32,207 nucleotides of DNA from Bacteroidales bacterium. Its GTDB lineage: Bacteria; Bacteroidota; Bacteroidia; Bacteroidales; UBA932. Both the position numbers and the translations under genes were made by a program. Each line of letters opens with the position of its first letter. The stretch's first letter is position 1. This document shows positions 1 to 7,732 of the stretch, in pieces. The notes beneath the pieces are model-generated. The model was not told where the DNA came from. It did no database searches and was given only the letters and a program-made list of their open reading frames with translations. The stretch lies in NCBI GenBank assembly GCA_029010575.1, contig JAQXKS010000044.1, forward strand, positions 1 through 32,207, read 5' to 3'.

Positions 1-27
1 CTGAGCCAGGATCAAACTCTTCATTGT
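1..27 (-). rRNA. rrs: 16S rRNA gene, 5' end only (partial)
   Basis: Read on the minus strand, bases 20 to 1 are the universal bacterial 16S start AGAGTTTGATCCTGGCTCAG, preceded by ACAATGA as usual in Bacteroidota. By alignment with E. coli 16S numbering the mature 5' end lies near base 27. The rest of the rRNA operon runs off the left edge. Its promoter lies at 199-228. Confidence 0.95.
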
Positions 28-198
28 AAATTATTCTTTATTTCTCTTAGCTTGTCCTGACGATTGTAATTTCTCAGAAATTAACGTATTCTCTTGGTAC
101 TTTGTTGTACTTGTACTTGTTCTTCAATATTTCAATCAACTATCCCTCTCCTAATACGCAACTGTCTTCTAAAGACCGCTCCGTTTCGTTTGGGATTG
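28..198 (-). promoter_or_regulatory. Transcribed leader of the rRNA operon
   Basis: About 165 bases separate the predicted transcription start (near 193) from the 16S 5' end. No protein is supported here. The region holds a small hairpin GTCTT-TAG-AAGAC (near 165-177), the palindrome AATTTC-TCA-GAAATT at 68-82, and a tandem TTGTAC repeat near 103-122. These would be available for folding, processing or antitermination, but the role is inferred from position only. Confidence 0.6.
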
Positions 199-228
199 CA
201 AAAGTAGCGCTTTTTTCCGTATCTCCAA
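199..228 (-). promoter_or_regulatory. rRNA operon promoter (-33/-7 type)
   Basis: On the minus strand TTG (228-226), a 19-base spacer ending in GCGC, then TACTTTTG (206-199) fit the Bacteroides promoter TTG-N19-TAnnTTTG exactly. An A-rich stretch lies upstream of the TTG, like an UP element. The bases after the -7 box, CAATCCCAAACGAAA, are almost the same as those after the rplS promoter at 6504-6533. Confidence 0.85.
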
Positions 229-301
229 ATTTTTTTTGCAACTTTTTACATCTTTTTTTCACCATTTCTTATCCATATACTATGTATCAGATGGTTACAC
301 C

Positions 302-1885
302 TTAGAAGCCCCTTCCAAATTTTTTCCAAAATAGATTCTCCAGCTCCTCCCAGCGAAGAATTGCTGCACCTGTAAAGTCACGGGTATATCCAGTCAGGAA
401 ATCACATGCAGCCTCAGAACCCTCAGTTGCGAGAATCTCAAGATACCTTTCCTCCACAAAACGGGATTCAACACGCCCCTTTTCTATAAAATATCTCATG
501 GCTCCCAAAATATCATCCTTGGCATCACCCCACCTGACAGTAGATAGTTTATTAGCCTTTCTGAATTTCCAAAGAATAGATTGTTCATCCTCCCTCATTT
601 GTCCGCAATAAGAAAAACATTCAGGAAGAGAGAGTGTCCCGCAAAAAATCGGAATACGTGGACTTTGACCAGGGTTGTCTACAGAAATCCAGGCAACACC
701 GCCCAAATCATCAGGCAGCCAGCTTCTCAACTGTATAACTGTAGAGTATGCACATTGTGGCACTGCCACCAGCCTGTTGTTCGGGACTGTCCCCGGCTTG
801 AGAGCATTGAGCATATTTCTGGTATCACGCAACATCCAAGGGTTGGCAGCTTTTGCAGTAACCGAATCCACCTTCAGGTTTTTAATTACATCAAAATCAG
901 TTCCCTCATATGTCTCTGCCAGCAAAAGCATAACCTTCTCCACAGAGACCTTTGAATCAGGTTTTACACTCAGTGGCAGCTCCTCAGAATCATAAGAAAG
1001 GCCCAACGATGGAGCAAGCTCATTAAGGATAAAATACTCCCTGATGTGAAACGCCTTCTTTTCATTAAAATAGTTTCCACCTGAGTATGCTTCCCAGAAT
1101 CTGAACTTCGAAGAGCCATCCCACAAACCTAATCTCCTTGCTACATCATAAACATTGTCAGAAGCAAGATAGTTCAGAGTATCCTTCAGGTCAAGAGTGG
1201 ATATTCTGGAAATATTTGCAGATACACCTACATGATCATCAGGAATTCTTACGGCAGCCCATACACCTCCAATCTTATCTGGACCCTCTCCGAAAATCTC
1301 AAAATGCCATACTTCGTCAGGGTCGGCAATAGTCAGACACTCACCGCCATCACAGTATCCATACTCCTTGACGAGTTCCCCTATAAGCTTGATGGCATCT
1401 CTGGCTGTAGAGCACCTCTGAAGGACTATTTTTTCAAGTTCCTCTATATAGAAAAGTCCATTCGGGTTAATAAGTGTATCCCTTCCGGAAATGGTGGTCT
1501 CCCCTATTCCAAGCTGTTTTTCATTCAGACAAGGATATGCAGTATCAAGAAATCTGTAGGTAGCCTTAGCCTCTGGAATGGAACCCTTCAGGCTCAGGGT
1601 ATAGCTTCCATGGACAGATTCGGTATGCAGCCTGTTCTTATATATATAGGTAATCGTATCTCTTTCGAACCTTCCGGCAGGCACAATATTCATCCATGTC
1701 CTGTAATTACCGTCACATGTGTGACTTGTAATGACAGATCCATCTGCAGAGGCCTTTCGCCCCACCATTATACTTGTACAGCTTAAAGGCTCCTTAGGAT
1801 ACTCATACGCCTTGGCAAACAAAGCTACACTGTTAAATGACAAAACTACACAAAGTGTAATAAATACTATTCTAAATGTTCTCAT
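302..1885 (-). CDS. Secreted C69-family dipeptidase (PepD-like)
   Basis: Peptidase family C69 enzymes are N-terminal nucleophile hydrolases that cut dipeptides and expose the active cysteine by self-cleavage. Here the protein (527 aa) has a signal peptide (about residues 1-26, ending AKA), a short pro-segment, then Cys36 in SCTSIMVGRKASADGS, the family's conserved nucleophile and Gly-rich start. The length fits the family. I start at the ATG at 1885; the frame extends five codons further to a TTG, but that would put charged residues and an odd leader before a good signal peptide. It should act in the periplasm or outer envelope, probably in peptide scavenging. The rRNA operon follows on the same strand with no terminator that I can see between them. 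A promoter lies at 1930-1960. Confidence 0.88.
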   Translation of the reverse strand: MRTFRIVFITLCVVLSFNSVALFAKAYEYPKEPLSCTSIMVGRKASADGSVITSHTCDGNYRTWMNIVPAGRFERDTITYIYKNRLHTESVHGSYTLSLKGSIPEAKATYRFLDTAYPCLNEKQLGIGETTISGRDTLINPNGLFYIEELEKIVLQRCSTARDAIKLIGELVKEYGYCDGGECLTIADPDEVWHFEIFGEGPDKIGGVWAAVRIPDDHVGVSANISRISTLDLKDTLNYLASDNVYDVARRLGLWDGSSKFRFWEAYSGGNYFNEKKAFHIREYFILNELAPSLGLSYDSEELPLSVKPDSKVSVEKVMLLLAETYEGTDFDVIKNLKVDSVTAKAANPWMLRDTRNMLNALKPGTVPNNRLVAVPQCAYSTVIQLRSWLPDDLGGVAWISVDNPGQSPRIPIFCGTLSLPECFSYCGQMREDEQSILWKFRKANKLSTVRWGDAKDDILGAMRYFIEKGRVESRFVEERYLEILATEGSEAACDFLTGYTRDFTGAAILRWEELENLFWKKFGRGF

Positions 1886-1929
1886 ATTAACATATATCAA
1901 TGAAAATTACTATATTCGCACGCAAAATT

Positions 1930-1960
1930 CAAAAATAGCAAAAAAGATGAAATTTATCAA
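1930..1960 (-). promoter_or_regulatory. Promoter of the C69 peptidase gene
   Basis: Minus strand TTG (1960-1958), 20 bases, TATTTTTG (1937-1930). It overlaps the first codons of the divergent yitT-like gene. The predicted start of transcription is near 1923, giving a leader of roughly 38 bases. Confidence 0.65.
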
Positions 1961-2798
1961 GGAATATCTGATAATGACACTCGGTCTGGGAATATTCGTA
2001 CTAGGTTGGGTGGCATTTCTTAACCCCCACGAAATTACAGGTGGTGGTATTGCCGGTCTGGCATCAGTGATTCACTATGCCTTTAACTTTATTCCCATCT
2101 CCTACGCCAAGTTTACAATAGATGCAATTCTGTTAATATTCGGATTTATCATTCTTGGCAAGGGATTCGGAATCAAGACCATTTACTGCGTTGCAATGAG
2201 TTTCGTTCTCTTCCAATTCATGCCAGAGATACCGGGTATCACTTCACTCTCCGCCGGAATACAGGACAACCTCATCAACTCGCTCATTGGAGGAGCTCTG
2301 AGTGGTATTGGTATTGCCATAATCTTCACCCAGGGAGGAAGTACCGGTGGTACAGATATCATAGCACTCTCTATCAACAAATACAAGAATATCTCCCCCG
2401 GCAGAATCTATCTTGTATGCGATTCACTCATAGTTCTGTCAATCCTAACACTTCCGGATAAAAATCTCGCAGATGTAGTCTATGGTTTCGTCGAACTCGT
2501 AGCATTTTCTTATGCAGTAGACATGCTCTTGACAGGACAGCAACAGTCAGTTCAGACTCTAATTGTCTCTAGCAAGAACAAGGAAATCGAAGACAAACTA
2601 CGCAATGTCAGCATCGAAGCCAACCGTGCAATCTACTCGCTCCAGTGGAAGACAGAAGGAAATAACCAGATGCTTATGGTGGTGAGCCGTAAAGGATATG
2701 CAAACGAGATATCAAGAATTGCAAAGAGCATCGACTCTGATGTTATAATGATAACAACTCCTGTAACAGCTGTTTACGGAGTCGAGAAACATCAGTAA
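1947..2798 (+). CDS. YitT family membrane protein (YitT_membrane + DUF2179)
   Basis: A 283-residue integral membrane protein. The first ~190 residues hold about five hydrophobic helices with the family's typical Gly-rich runs (NPHEITGGGIAGLAS near residue 25, FTQGGSTGGTDIIA near residue 130). The last ~80 residues form a soluble DUF2179 domain (TLIVSSKNKEIEDKL... to the end). The molecular role of the family is not established. The open frame extends 72 codons upstream, but those codons run antisense through the C69 gene, and the ATG at 1947 gives the normal YitT start MKFIKEYL. A weak -7 box TATATTCG lies at 1911-1918. The stop overlaps the convergent gene by 7 bases, and a terminator follows inside that gene. 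Confidence 0.88.
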   Translation: MKFIKEYLIMTLGLGIFVLGWVAFLNPHEITGGGIAGLASVIHYAFNFIPISYAKFTIDAILLIFGFIILGKGFGIKTIYCVAMSFVLFQFMPEIPGITSLSAGIQDNLINSLIGGALSGIGIAIIFTQGGSTGGTDIIALSINKYKNISPGRIYLVCDSLIVLSILTLPDKNLADVVYGFVELVAFSYAVDMLLTGQQQSVQTLIVSSKNKEIEDKLRNVSIEANRAIYSLQWKTEGNNQMLMVVSRKGYANEISRIAKSIDSDVIMITTPVTAVYGVEKHQ

Positions 2799-3832
2799 GT
2801 ACAACATATTGCATATAGAGTTTCGTCATTCAAAGGGGTCAGAAGTGTCTGTGCCCCTTTTATTTTTTCCCTCAATCCCGCATTATCATGTGAATATATC
2901 ATCTCAAGTCTTAACTCACCATCATTAATGGCCCCTTCATGAGAATCAAAATATCTACGGGCAACCAGACCCATAGTATTCCTTACATTTATCTCGACAC
3001 AGGGCATCAACCTCCATCCTCCCTTTGCTCCATTTTCTGAAAGGGCGACAAGCATATCAACACCTAAAGTTCCCTCATAATTACTTCCAAAAGTCTCATC
3101 GAAAAAGCAAATCAGATGGCCACGAAGTGATTCAATGAGTCTTCTGGGAATATACAAGCAAATATTGTTTTCAATAAAATCATTGCTGGCAAGAAGATTT
3201 GATTTATACACTCCATTTGAACAGTCAAATAAAGAATACCCTTCAAACTTGGTCTTTCCACCCTTCATAGAGAAAAGCATAGCAAAATCCTGAACTACCT
3301 TTTCCCTCTTTTGTCCCACTACACACCCCTGTCTGCCAAGAGTATTCCTGCACCACCCTATATCACTTTGGGAAAAGTGCGAGTTGCTAATCCACCTCAA
3401 ACCCTTGCCACTTCCTGACCAGGGAGCCTTCAAGACACAATGTTCATAAGCTGAACAGTAATCTTGAATCTGATTTTGAGAATATAGAAGAGCAGGCAGC
3501 TCTGTTACAATACAAGGCAGAAACTCTCTCTCGATTCTCTCTAAAATATATGTATAAGCAAGGACAGAATACTTTCTGTTCGAAAAATTTCTGACACTCT
3601 CAATATACTCCAGGGAAGGAAGTACATCGGCATGAGCTCCACATCTGAGAGCCTTTTGCCTGACATTGATATCCCATCCCCATACATAAACACCATCCTC
3701 ACAGGCATCTGGATAGAGAATAGACATCACTGCAGCACAATCCGCTCCGAATTTCAAAGAAGATTCGGGAGGTACAAAATGGCGGTCGCCATTGGCAAGA
3801 ACCATGTCATGCTCTGGATTAAACAACAACAT
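2792..3832 (-). CDS. Conserved Bacteroidota protein, ATP-grasp-like; function unknown
   Basis: A soluble 346-residue protein without signal peptide. It begins MLLFNPEHDMVLANGD; the FNPEHD start is a pattern I recall from conserved hypothetical proteins of Bacteroidota. In the middle VLKAPWSGSGKGLRW looks like the phosphate-binding lysine/glycine loop of ATP-grasp enzymes, and near the end VEINVRNTMGLVARR resembles the metal-binding E-x-N-x-R strand of the same fold. This suggests an ATP-dependent ligase-like activity, but the substrate cannot be told. The frame is open 61 codons further upstream, overlapping the divergent nitroreductase gene. I chose 3832 because the FNPEHD block should be N-terminal and a canonical promoter lies just before it. 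Confidence 0.72.
   Translation of the reverse strand: MLLFNPEHDMVLANGDRHFVPPESSLKFGADCAAVMSILYPDACEDGVYVWGWDINVRQKALRCGAHADVLPSLEYIESVRNFSNRKYSVLAYTYILERIEREFLPCIVTELPALLYSQNQIQDYCSAYEHCVLKAPWSGSGKGLRWISNSHFSQSDIGWCRNTLGRQGCVVGQKREKVVQDFAMLFSMKGGKTKFEGYSLFDCSNGVYKSNLLASNDFIENNICLYIPRRLIESLRGHLICFFDETFGSNYEGTLGVDMLVALSENGAKGGWRLMPCVEINVRNTMGLVARRYFDSHEGAINDGELRLEMIYSHDNAGLREKIKGAQTLLTPLNDETLYAICCTY
2832..2868 (+). terminator. Intrinsic terminator of the yitT-like gene
   Basis: AAAGGGG (2832-2838) pairs with CCCCTTT (2854-2860) around a 15-base loop and is followed by TATTTTTT. It sits 34 bases after the yitT-like stop and inside the last codons of the convergent gene at 2792-3832. Confidence 0.75.
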
Positions 3833-3838
3833 ATGGTA

Positions 3839-3869
3839 CAAAGGTATCTGCAAAAGAGACAAAATGCAA
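3839..3869 (-). promoter_or_regulatory. Promoter of the ATP-grasp-like gene
   Basis: Minus strand TTG (3869-3867), 20 bases, TACCTTTG (3846-3839). The -7 box ends only 6 bases before the ATG at 3832, so transcription would begin at or within a few bases of the start codon, giving a nearly leaderless message. Confidence 0.65.
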
Positions 3870-3911
3870 TAAAAATCACTATATTGCACATCAGAAACAA
3901 AAACATACGAC

Positions 3912-4538
3912 ATGAACAAAGCGACATTATCACTTTTAGCTGCTCTGGGACTTGCATCCTGCACATGCAACCAGCAAGACAGACTCGTCTCTGACGTGGT
4001 AGAAAAGGTCATCATGACCAGAAGAAGTATCCGTAACTACAAGCCTCAGCCGGTATCAAGGGATACCATGACCAGAATACTAAAAGCCGGCATCAATGCT
4101 CCAAATGGCAAGAACAGACAAGCATGGGAGATTAGAGTAGTAGACAACCCTGAATTCATTAACCAGATAAACGAGGCAATGGCTGAAGCAAACCCGGATG
4201 TTCCTTTTGCAAAGAATGCCTTTAGAGGAGCACCGGTGATAGCATTCATAGCAAAAGATACCACATACGATTTTTCCGAAACAGATTGCGGATTGTTGGC
4301 TGAAAACATGATACTCTCTGCCTGGTCAATGGGAATCGGTTCAGTATGCCTTGGCAGTCCTGTAAGATTCCTTGACGCTACAGAAGAGATAGCTGCTGTG
4401 CCCAAAGTTAAAGAGGTAATGAAAAGACTCAACTTCTCGCAGGGCTACAAACTCTCCATCTGTATAGGATTCGGATATCCTAATGAAGAGCCCGCAGCCA
4501 AGCCAAGAGATGAGTCCAAATACAAATTCGTAGACTGA
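3912..4538 (+). CDS. Nitroreductase family protein with lipoprotein signal
   Basis: Nitroreductase-fold flavoproteins bind FMN and reduce nitro, quinone or similar compounds with NAD(P)H. The 208-residue protein carries the family's first FMN-binding motif TRRSIRNYKPQPV (residues 36-48), then NAPNGKNRQAWE, and a C-terminal SICIGFGYPNEEPAAKPR typical of the group. The N-terminus MNKATLSLLAALGLASC is a type II signal peptide with lipobox LASC, lipidated at Cys17, so the enzyme should be exported and anchored in the envelope. That is unusual for a flavin reductase, as FMN and a reductant would be needed outside the cytoplasm. It is divergent from the ATP-grasp-like gene and ends 13 bases from the convergent antiporter gene. 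I saw no clear terminator between the two. Confidence 0.87.
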   Translation: MNKATLSLLAALGLASCTCNQQDRLVSDVVEKVIMTRRSIRNYKPQPVSRDTMTRILKAGINAPNGKNRQAWEIRVVDNPEFINQINEAMAEANPDVPFAKNAFRGAPVIAFIAKDTTYDFSETDCGLLAENMILSAWSMGIGSVCLGSPVRFLDATEEIAAVPKVKEVMKRLNFSQGYKLSICIGFGYPNEEPAAKPRDESKYKFVD

Positions 4539-4551
4539 ATATCAGATCAGA

Positions 4552-5859
4552 CTAGATAAAAATCAATTCAACCAATATATATACGGGAAGGAGAACAATC
4601 AGAGAGAACTTCACGATATAGGCAAAGAAGCCGGGCATCTTGACTCCTGAATTTTCAGCTATCGACTTAACCATAAAGTTAGGGCCGTTACCTATATATG
4701 TCATTGAGCCGAAGAATACCGAACCGATAGAGATCGCCGCAAGAATCATTTCGGGAATACCGGCCATCGTAGCTTCTGACACGATTGTTCCATTCTCAAC
4801 AAGTCCTTGAGCCACTGTATAGAAAGATACAGCTGTAGGTGCGTTGTCCAGGAATGAGCTCAGACCGCCGGTAAAATAATAGAACTGAGCAGCAGATGAG
4901 AGTCCCAAGGAGGCTGCATGTGTATTGAGAAACATCAGTGCAGGTGTCATAGTCACGAATATTCCCGCAAAGAGAATAGCCACCTCCACAATAGGTCCCC
5001 AGGTGAAGTGATTCCTCTTTCTTACAACCCTTTTGGTCGTCAGCAAGCTAAGAATAATTATGATAATTAACGCATACTCCCTCAAGAACTTAAGAGCAAT
5101 ATTGGTTCCCATCTGAGGGATATATGTCTCATTTAGAAATACTACAGATGCTATGACAAGAAGTAGCCAGAGGAAGTTAATACGACCTTTCACGCGAAGT
5201 GAAGTGGCCTCAGCAACATCTCTCTTGTGAGCACTGAGAGGTTCTTTCTTGAATTCGATGGTATCCCAGATATAATATATGGTAAGGAGAAGGACACCGG
5301 TAAATGCCCACTCAGGCAATAGTTTGAAGAACCATGAAAATTCTGCTCCCCTAAGATAGAGAAGAAATAGTGGGGGATCTCCAAGAGGAGTCAGCAAGCC
5401 TCCGCAGTTTGCTACAAGAGCTATGAAAAACAGGACTGTATGCGTTTTCCGAGTTCGTTGTTTATTTATCTCAAGAAGTGGTCTGATCAACAACATGGCT
5501 GCTCCTGTTGTTCCCATAAACGAGGCAAGAATAAAACCTATATATAGAATAATGGTATTGGCTAAAGGAGAAGCCACGATATCTCCCTTTATTCGCAATC
5601 CACCTGTAACGACAAATAGTGACAAGAGCAAGATTATAAAGGGAACATAATCAAACACGACCTGATGAATGAGCTCGTGCGTAATCCCCATACAGATAAG
5701 AATAATTGCAGTAGGTACTGCAATGATAGCTGTAATGATTGCCTTGATTCTGTTATCCTCCCATTTATGTTCTGCTACCAACGGTGCTATTGCAATAGTC
5801 AGAAGCATAACAATAAACGGAATGAGCAACCACACAGGAATTTCATTTGTAACTTCCAT
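4552..5859 (-). CDS. Sodium:proton antiporter, ArsB/NhaD (ion transporter) superfamily
   Basis: A polytopic inner-membrane protein of 435 residues with about 11-12 hydrophobic helices. It has the features of the NhaD/CitMHS-like branch: FMGTTGAAMLLIRPLLEIN near residue 115, NCGGLLTPLGDPPLFL near residue 152, LDNAPTAVSF near residue 338 and YIGNGPNFMVKSIAE near residue 390. The two half-membrane loops with TG(D/N)xP-type motifs are expected to form the ion site. Members exchange Na+ for H+; a different anion substrate cannot be excluded by sequence alone. It is a single gene with its own promoter at 5891-5920, starting directly after the terminator of the rplS-tRNA unit. Confidence 0.87.
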   Translation of the reverse strand: MEVTNEIPVWLLIPFIVMLLTIAIAPLVAEHKWEDNRIKAIITAIIAVPTAIILICMGITHELIHQVVFDYVPFIILLLSLFVVTGGLRIKGDIVASPLANTIILYIGFILASFMGTTGAAMLLIRPLLEINKQRTRKTHTVLFFIALVANCGGLLTPLGDPPLFLLYLRGAEFSWFFKLLPEWAFTGVLLLTIYYIWDTIEFKKEPLSAHKRDVAEATSLRVKGRINFLWLLLVIASVVFLNETYIPQMGTNIALKFLREYALIIIIILSLLTTKRVVRKRNHFTWGPIVEVAILFAGIFVTMTPALMFLNTHAASLGLSSAAQFYYFTGGLSSFLDNAPTAVSFYTVAQGLVENGTIVSEATMAGIPEMILAAISIGSVFFGSMTYIGNGPNFMVKSIAENSGVKMPGFFAYIVKFSLIVLLPVYILVELIFI

Positions 5860-5890
5860 AGATGCTATAAAATTGTGTTAAAATCGGTTG

Positions 5891-5920
5891 CAAATGTACT
5901 GAAACTTTCGGATATAACAA
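5891..5920 (-). promoter_or_regulatory. Promoter of the antiporter gene
   Basis: Minus strand TTG (5920-5918), 19 bases, TACATTTG (5898-5891). The TTG lies in the T-tract end of the upstream terminator, so the two signals abut. The predicted leader is about 27 bases. Confidence 0.8.
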
Positions 5921-5956
5921 AAAAGGAAGACCGATGGCAATTCATCGGTCTTCCTT
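5919..5956 (-). terminator. Strong intrinsic terminator after tRNA-Arg
   Basis: A perfect 14-base-pair stem (5956-5943 with 5936-5923, AAGGAAGACCGATG on the minus strand), a 6-base loop, then a run of T. It begins 4 bases after the tRNA 3' end and closes the rplS-tRNA-Arg unit. Confidence 0.93.
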
Positions 5957-5959
5957 TAG

Positions 5960-6033
5960 TGACCTCGGCGGGATTCAAACCCACAACCTTTTGATCCGTA
6001 GTCAAATGCTCTATTCAGTTGAGCTACGAGGCC
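5960..6033 (-). tRNA. tRNA-Arg (anticodon ACG)
   Basis: The minus strand folds as a complete cloverleaf of 74 bases: acceptor GGCCTCG with CGAGGTC, anticodon stem TTTGA/TCAAA around the loop CTACGGA (anticodon ACG, reading CGN codons after A-to-I change), and T arm with TTTGAAT loop. The discriminator is A, as in many arginine tRNAs. CCA is not encoded. It lies 9 bases after the rplS stop and just before a terminator, so it is most likely cut from the rplS transcript. Confidence 0.96.
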
Positions 6034-6042
6034 TTATATCGC

Positions 6043-6417
6043 TTACTCAGCAGACTGTTCAGCAGCAACGTACTTCCTTTCTTTAATACGAGCCTTCTTA
6101 CCTGTGAGTTCTCTAATATAGAAGATTCTTGCTCTGCGAACCTTACCACTCTTATTGAGTTCAATTTCACTGATGAAAGGAGAATAAAGAGGGAAAATTC
6201 TTTCAACTCCGACTCCATTTGAAATCTTTCTCACTGTGAAGGTTTGGGTAGTACCCTGTCCCTTTCTCTGGATAACCACACCACGGAACTTCTGAAGTCT
6301 TTCTTTATTTTCTTCTTTGATTCTGTAGGTAACGGTCACTGTATCACCTGCCTTAAATGCAGGGAACTTCTTAACATCCTGAGCAAATGCCTGCTCTGCA
6401 ACTTTTATCAAATCCAT
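6043..6417 (-). CDS. rplS: Ribosomal protein bL19
   Basis: bL19 is a large-subunit protein at the 30S-50S interface. The 124-residue product starts MDLIKVAEQAFAQDVKKFPAFKAGDTVTVTYRIKE and contains the family block RLQKFRGVVIQRKGQGTTQTFTVRKISNGVGVERIFPLYSPFI, followed by the basic KSGKVRRARIFYIRELTGKKARIKER. The length is normal, with a short acidic tail. Unlike the common rpsP-rimM-trmD-rplS arrangement, rplS stands alone here with a tRNA-Arg gene 9 bases downstream and one shared terminator. A promoter at 6504-6533 and a leader of about 80 bases precede it. Confidence 0.98.
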   Translation of the reverse strand: MDLIKVAEQAFAQDVKKFPAFKAGDTVTVTYRIKEENKERLQKFRGVVIQRKGQGTTQTFTVRKISNGVGVERIFPLYSPFISEIELNKSGKVRRARIFYIRELTGKKARIKERKYVAAEQSAE

Positions 6418-6498
6418 TTCAAAAAACTATTTTTAAGTGGCAACGTTACGACTTTTTCTCATTTTTAGTCTTTATGTAAGAGGTTGCTTTCGTTTTGG
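6418..6498 (-). promoter_or_regulatory. rplS leader with possible hairpin
   Basis: About 80 transcribed bases lie between the predicted start of transcription and the rplS ATG. GCAAC (6487-6483) can pair with GTTGC (6444-6440), and GACT/AGTC (6470-6467 with 6453-6450) can form an inner stem. Ribosomal protein leaders often bind their own product; whether this one does is inference. Confidence 0.4.
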
Positions 6499-6503
6499 GA
6501 TTG

Positions 6504-6533
6504 CAAAGGTAGACAATATTTTCTTAAATCCAA
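6504..6533 (-). promoter_or_regulatory. rplS promoter
   Basis: Minus strand TTG (6533-6531), 19 bases, TACCTTTG (6511-6504), followed by CAATCCCAAAACGAAA, nearly the same initial transcribed sequence as the rRNA operon. Confidence 0.85.
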
Positions 6534-6561
6534 ATAAATCTTCAACTTTTTACAATTTTTT

Positions 6562-7728
6562 TTAGCTGAACATCTTTTTCAGCCTGTCGAAGAAGTTCTT
6601 ATCAGTCTTTGCAGGTTTAGGAGAGAGGTTTGAACTTTCTCTGAGTTTTTCGAAAGCCGCTTTCTCCTCCTTGGAGAGTTTATCAGGTGTCCAAACCTGA
6701 ATGTAGACCAAAAGGTCTCCCCTGCCATAACCGTTTATATCAGGTACACCCTTTCCTCTTATTCTGAGAAACGAACCGGACTGGGTTCCAGGCTCGATTT
6801 TGATCTTCAACTTGCTGTCAGCGGATGGAATCTGAGCAGTTGTTCCTAATACAATATCGGGAATGGAGAGGAAAAGAGTATATATAAGATCATTTCCATC
6901 TCTTTGAAGCTCGGGATGTTCCTCTTCCTGAATAAGGACATAAAGGTCTCCATTAATACCATCACCCTTGGCTGCATTTCCTTTACCCTGAACGGTAAGT
7001 TGCATTCCGTCCTGTACTCCTGCGGGAATTTTGAATGAAACCTCTTCTGTGGCATCTGTCAGTCCTGTTCCATGACACTCATGACAAGGATTGGTTATTA
7101 TCTTACCTTCGCCCTGACATACAGGACAAACAGAAGTCTGCTGCATTCGTCCCAGAAAAGATTGGACTGTATGGACTACAGTTCCTGTCCCATGACAGTG
7201 GTCACATACCTTAATGTCTGCATCCGAGACAGCACCCTTTCCTGAACAAGATGGACATTTAACCTTTTTCTTGATCTTGACGGTCTTTTCCACACCATTG
7301 ACAACCTCAGAAAGTGACAATTTGACACGAATACGCATATTCGCACCCTTTACCACCCTACGTCCAGAAGATGATCCACCGCTAAAACCGCTGAAACCAT
7401 CGAAACCGCCACCGAAAATATCTCCGAAACGGCTGAAAATATCATCCATTGAGAATCCGCCGAAGCCTCCGAAGCCGCCACCGGCACCACCTGCAACACC
7501 GCCTAAACCAGCAAATCCATACTGATCATATTTAGCCTTCTTCTCAGGATCACTCAACACATCATAAGCCTCAGCAGCCTCTTTAAATTTCTCCTCAGCC
7601 GCTTTATCGTCAGGATTCCTATCCGGATGGTACTTGAGGGCTAACTTTCTATATGCCTTCTTAATATCCTCTGCTGAAGAATCTTTAGAGACTCCCAACA
7701 CTTCGTAATAATCTCTCTTTTCAGCCAT
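6562..7728 (-). CDS. dnaJ: Chaperone protein DnaJ (Hsp40)
   Basis: DnaJ delivers unfolded proteins to DnaK and stimulates its ATPase. The 388-residue product has all parts of a type I DnaJ: J domain (residues 5-70) with HPD at 34-36, a Gly/Phe-rich linker (about 73-125), four zinc motifs ([32 protein letters not shown], about 160-225), and the C-terminal substrate-binding domains. It starts 4 bases after the grpE stop, so the two are cotranscribed. dnaK is not in this window. No gene for HrcA and no CIRCE-like inverted repeat is visible upstream of the pair. Confidence 0.98.
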   Translation of the reverse strand: MAEKRDYYEVLGVSKDSSAEDIKKAYRKLALKYHPDRNPDDKAAEEKFKEAAEAYDVLSDPEKKAKYDQYGFAGLGGVAGGAGGGFGGFGGFSMDDIFSRFGDIFGGGFDGFSGFSGGSSSGRRVVKGANMRIRVKLSLSEVVNGVEKTVKIKKKVKCPSCSGKGAVSDADIKVCDHCHGTGTVVHTVQSFLGRMQQTSVCPVCQGEGKIITNPCHECHGTGLTDATEEVSFKIPAGVQDGMQLTVQGKGNAAKGDGINGDLYVLIQEEEHPELQRDGNDLIYTLFLSIPDIVLGTTAQIPSADSKLKIKIEPGTQSGSFLRIRGKGVPDINGYGRGDLLVYIQVWTPDKLSKEEKAAFEKLRESSNLSPKPAKTDKNFFDRLKKMFS

Positions 7729-7732
7729 TGTA

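Noticed and set aside
1232-1786. A 184-codon frame on the plus strand opposite the C69 peptidase
   Set aside because: No recognisable domain and it lies wholly antisense to a well-supported gene.
3833-4015. N-terminal extension of the ATP-grasp-like gene to 4015
   Set aside because: It would overlap the nitroreductase gene and add 61 residues of unlike composition before the expected FNPEHD start; the promoter lies inside this stretch.
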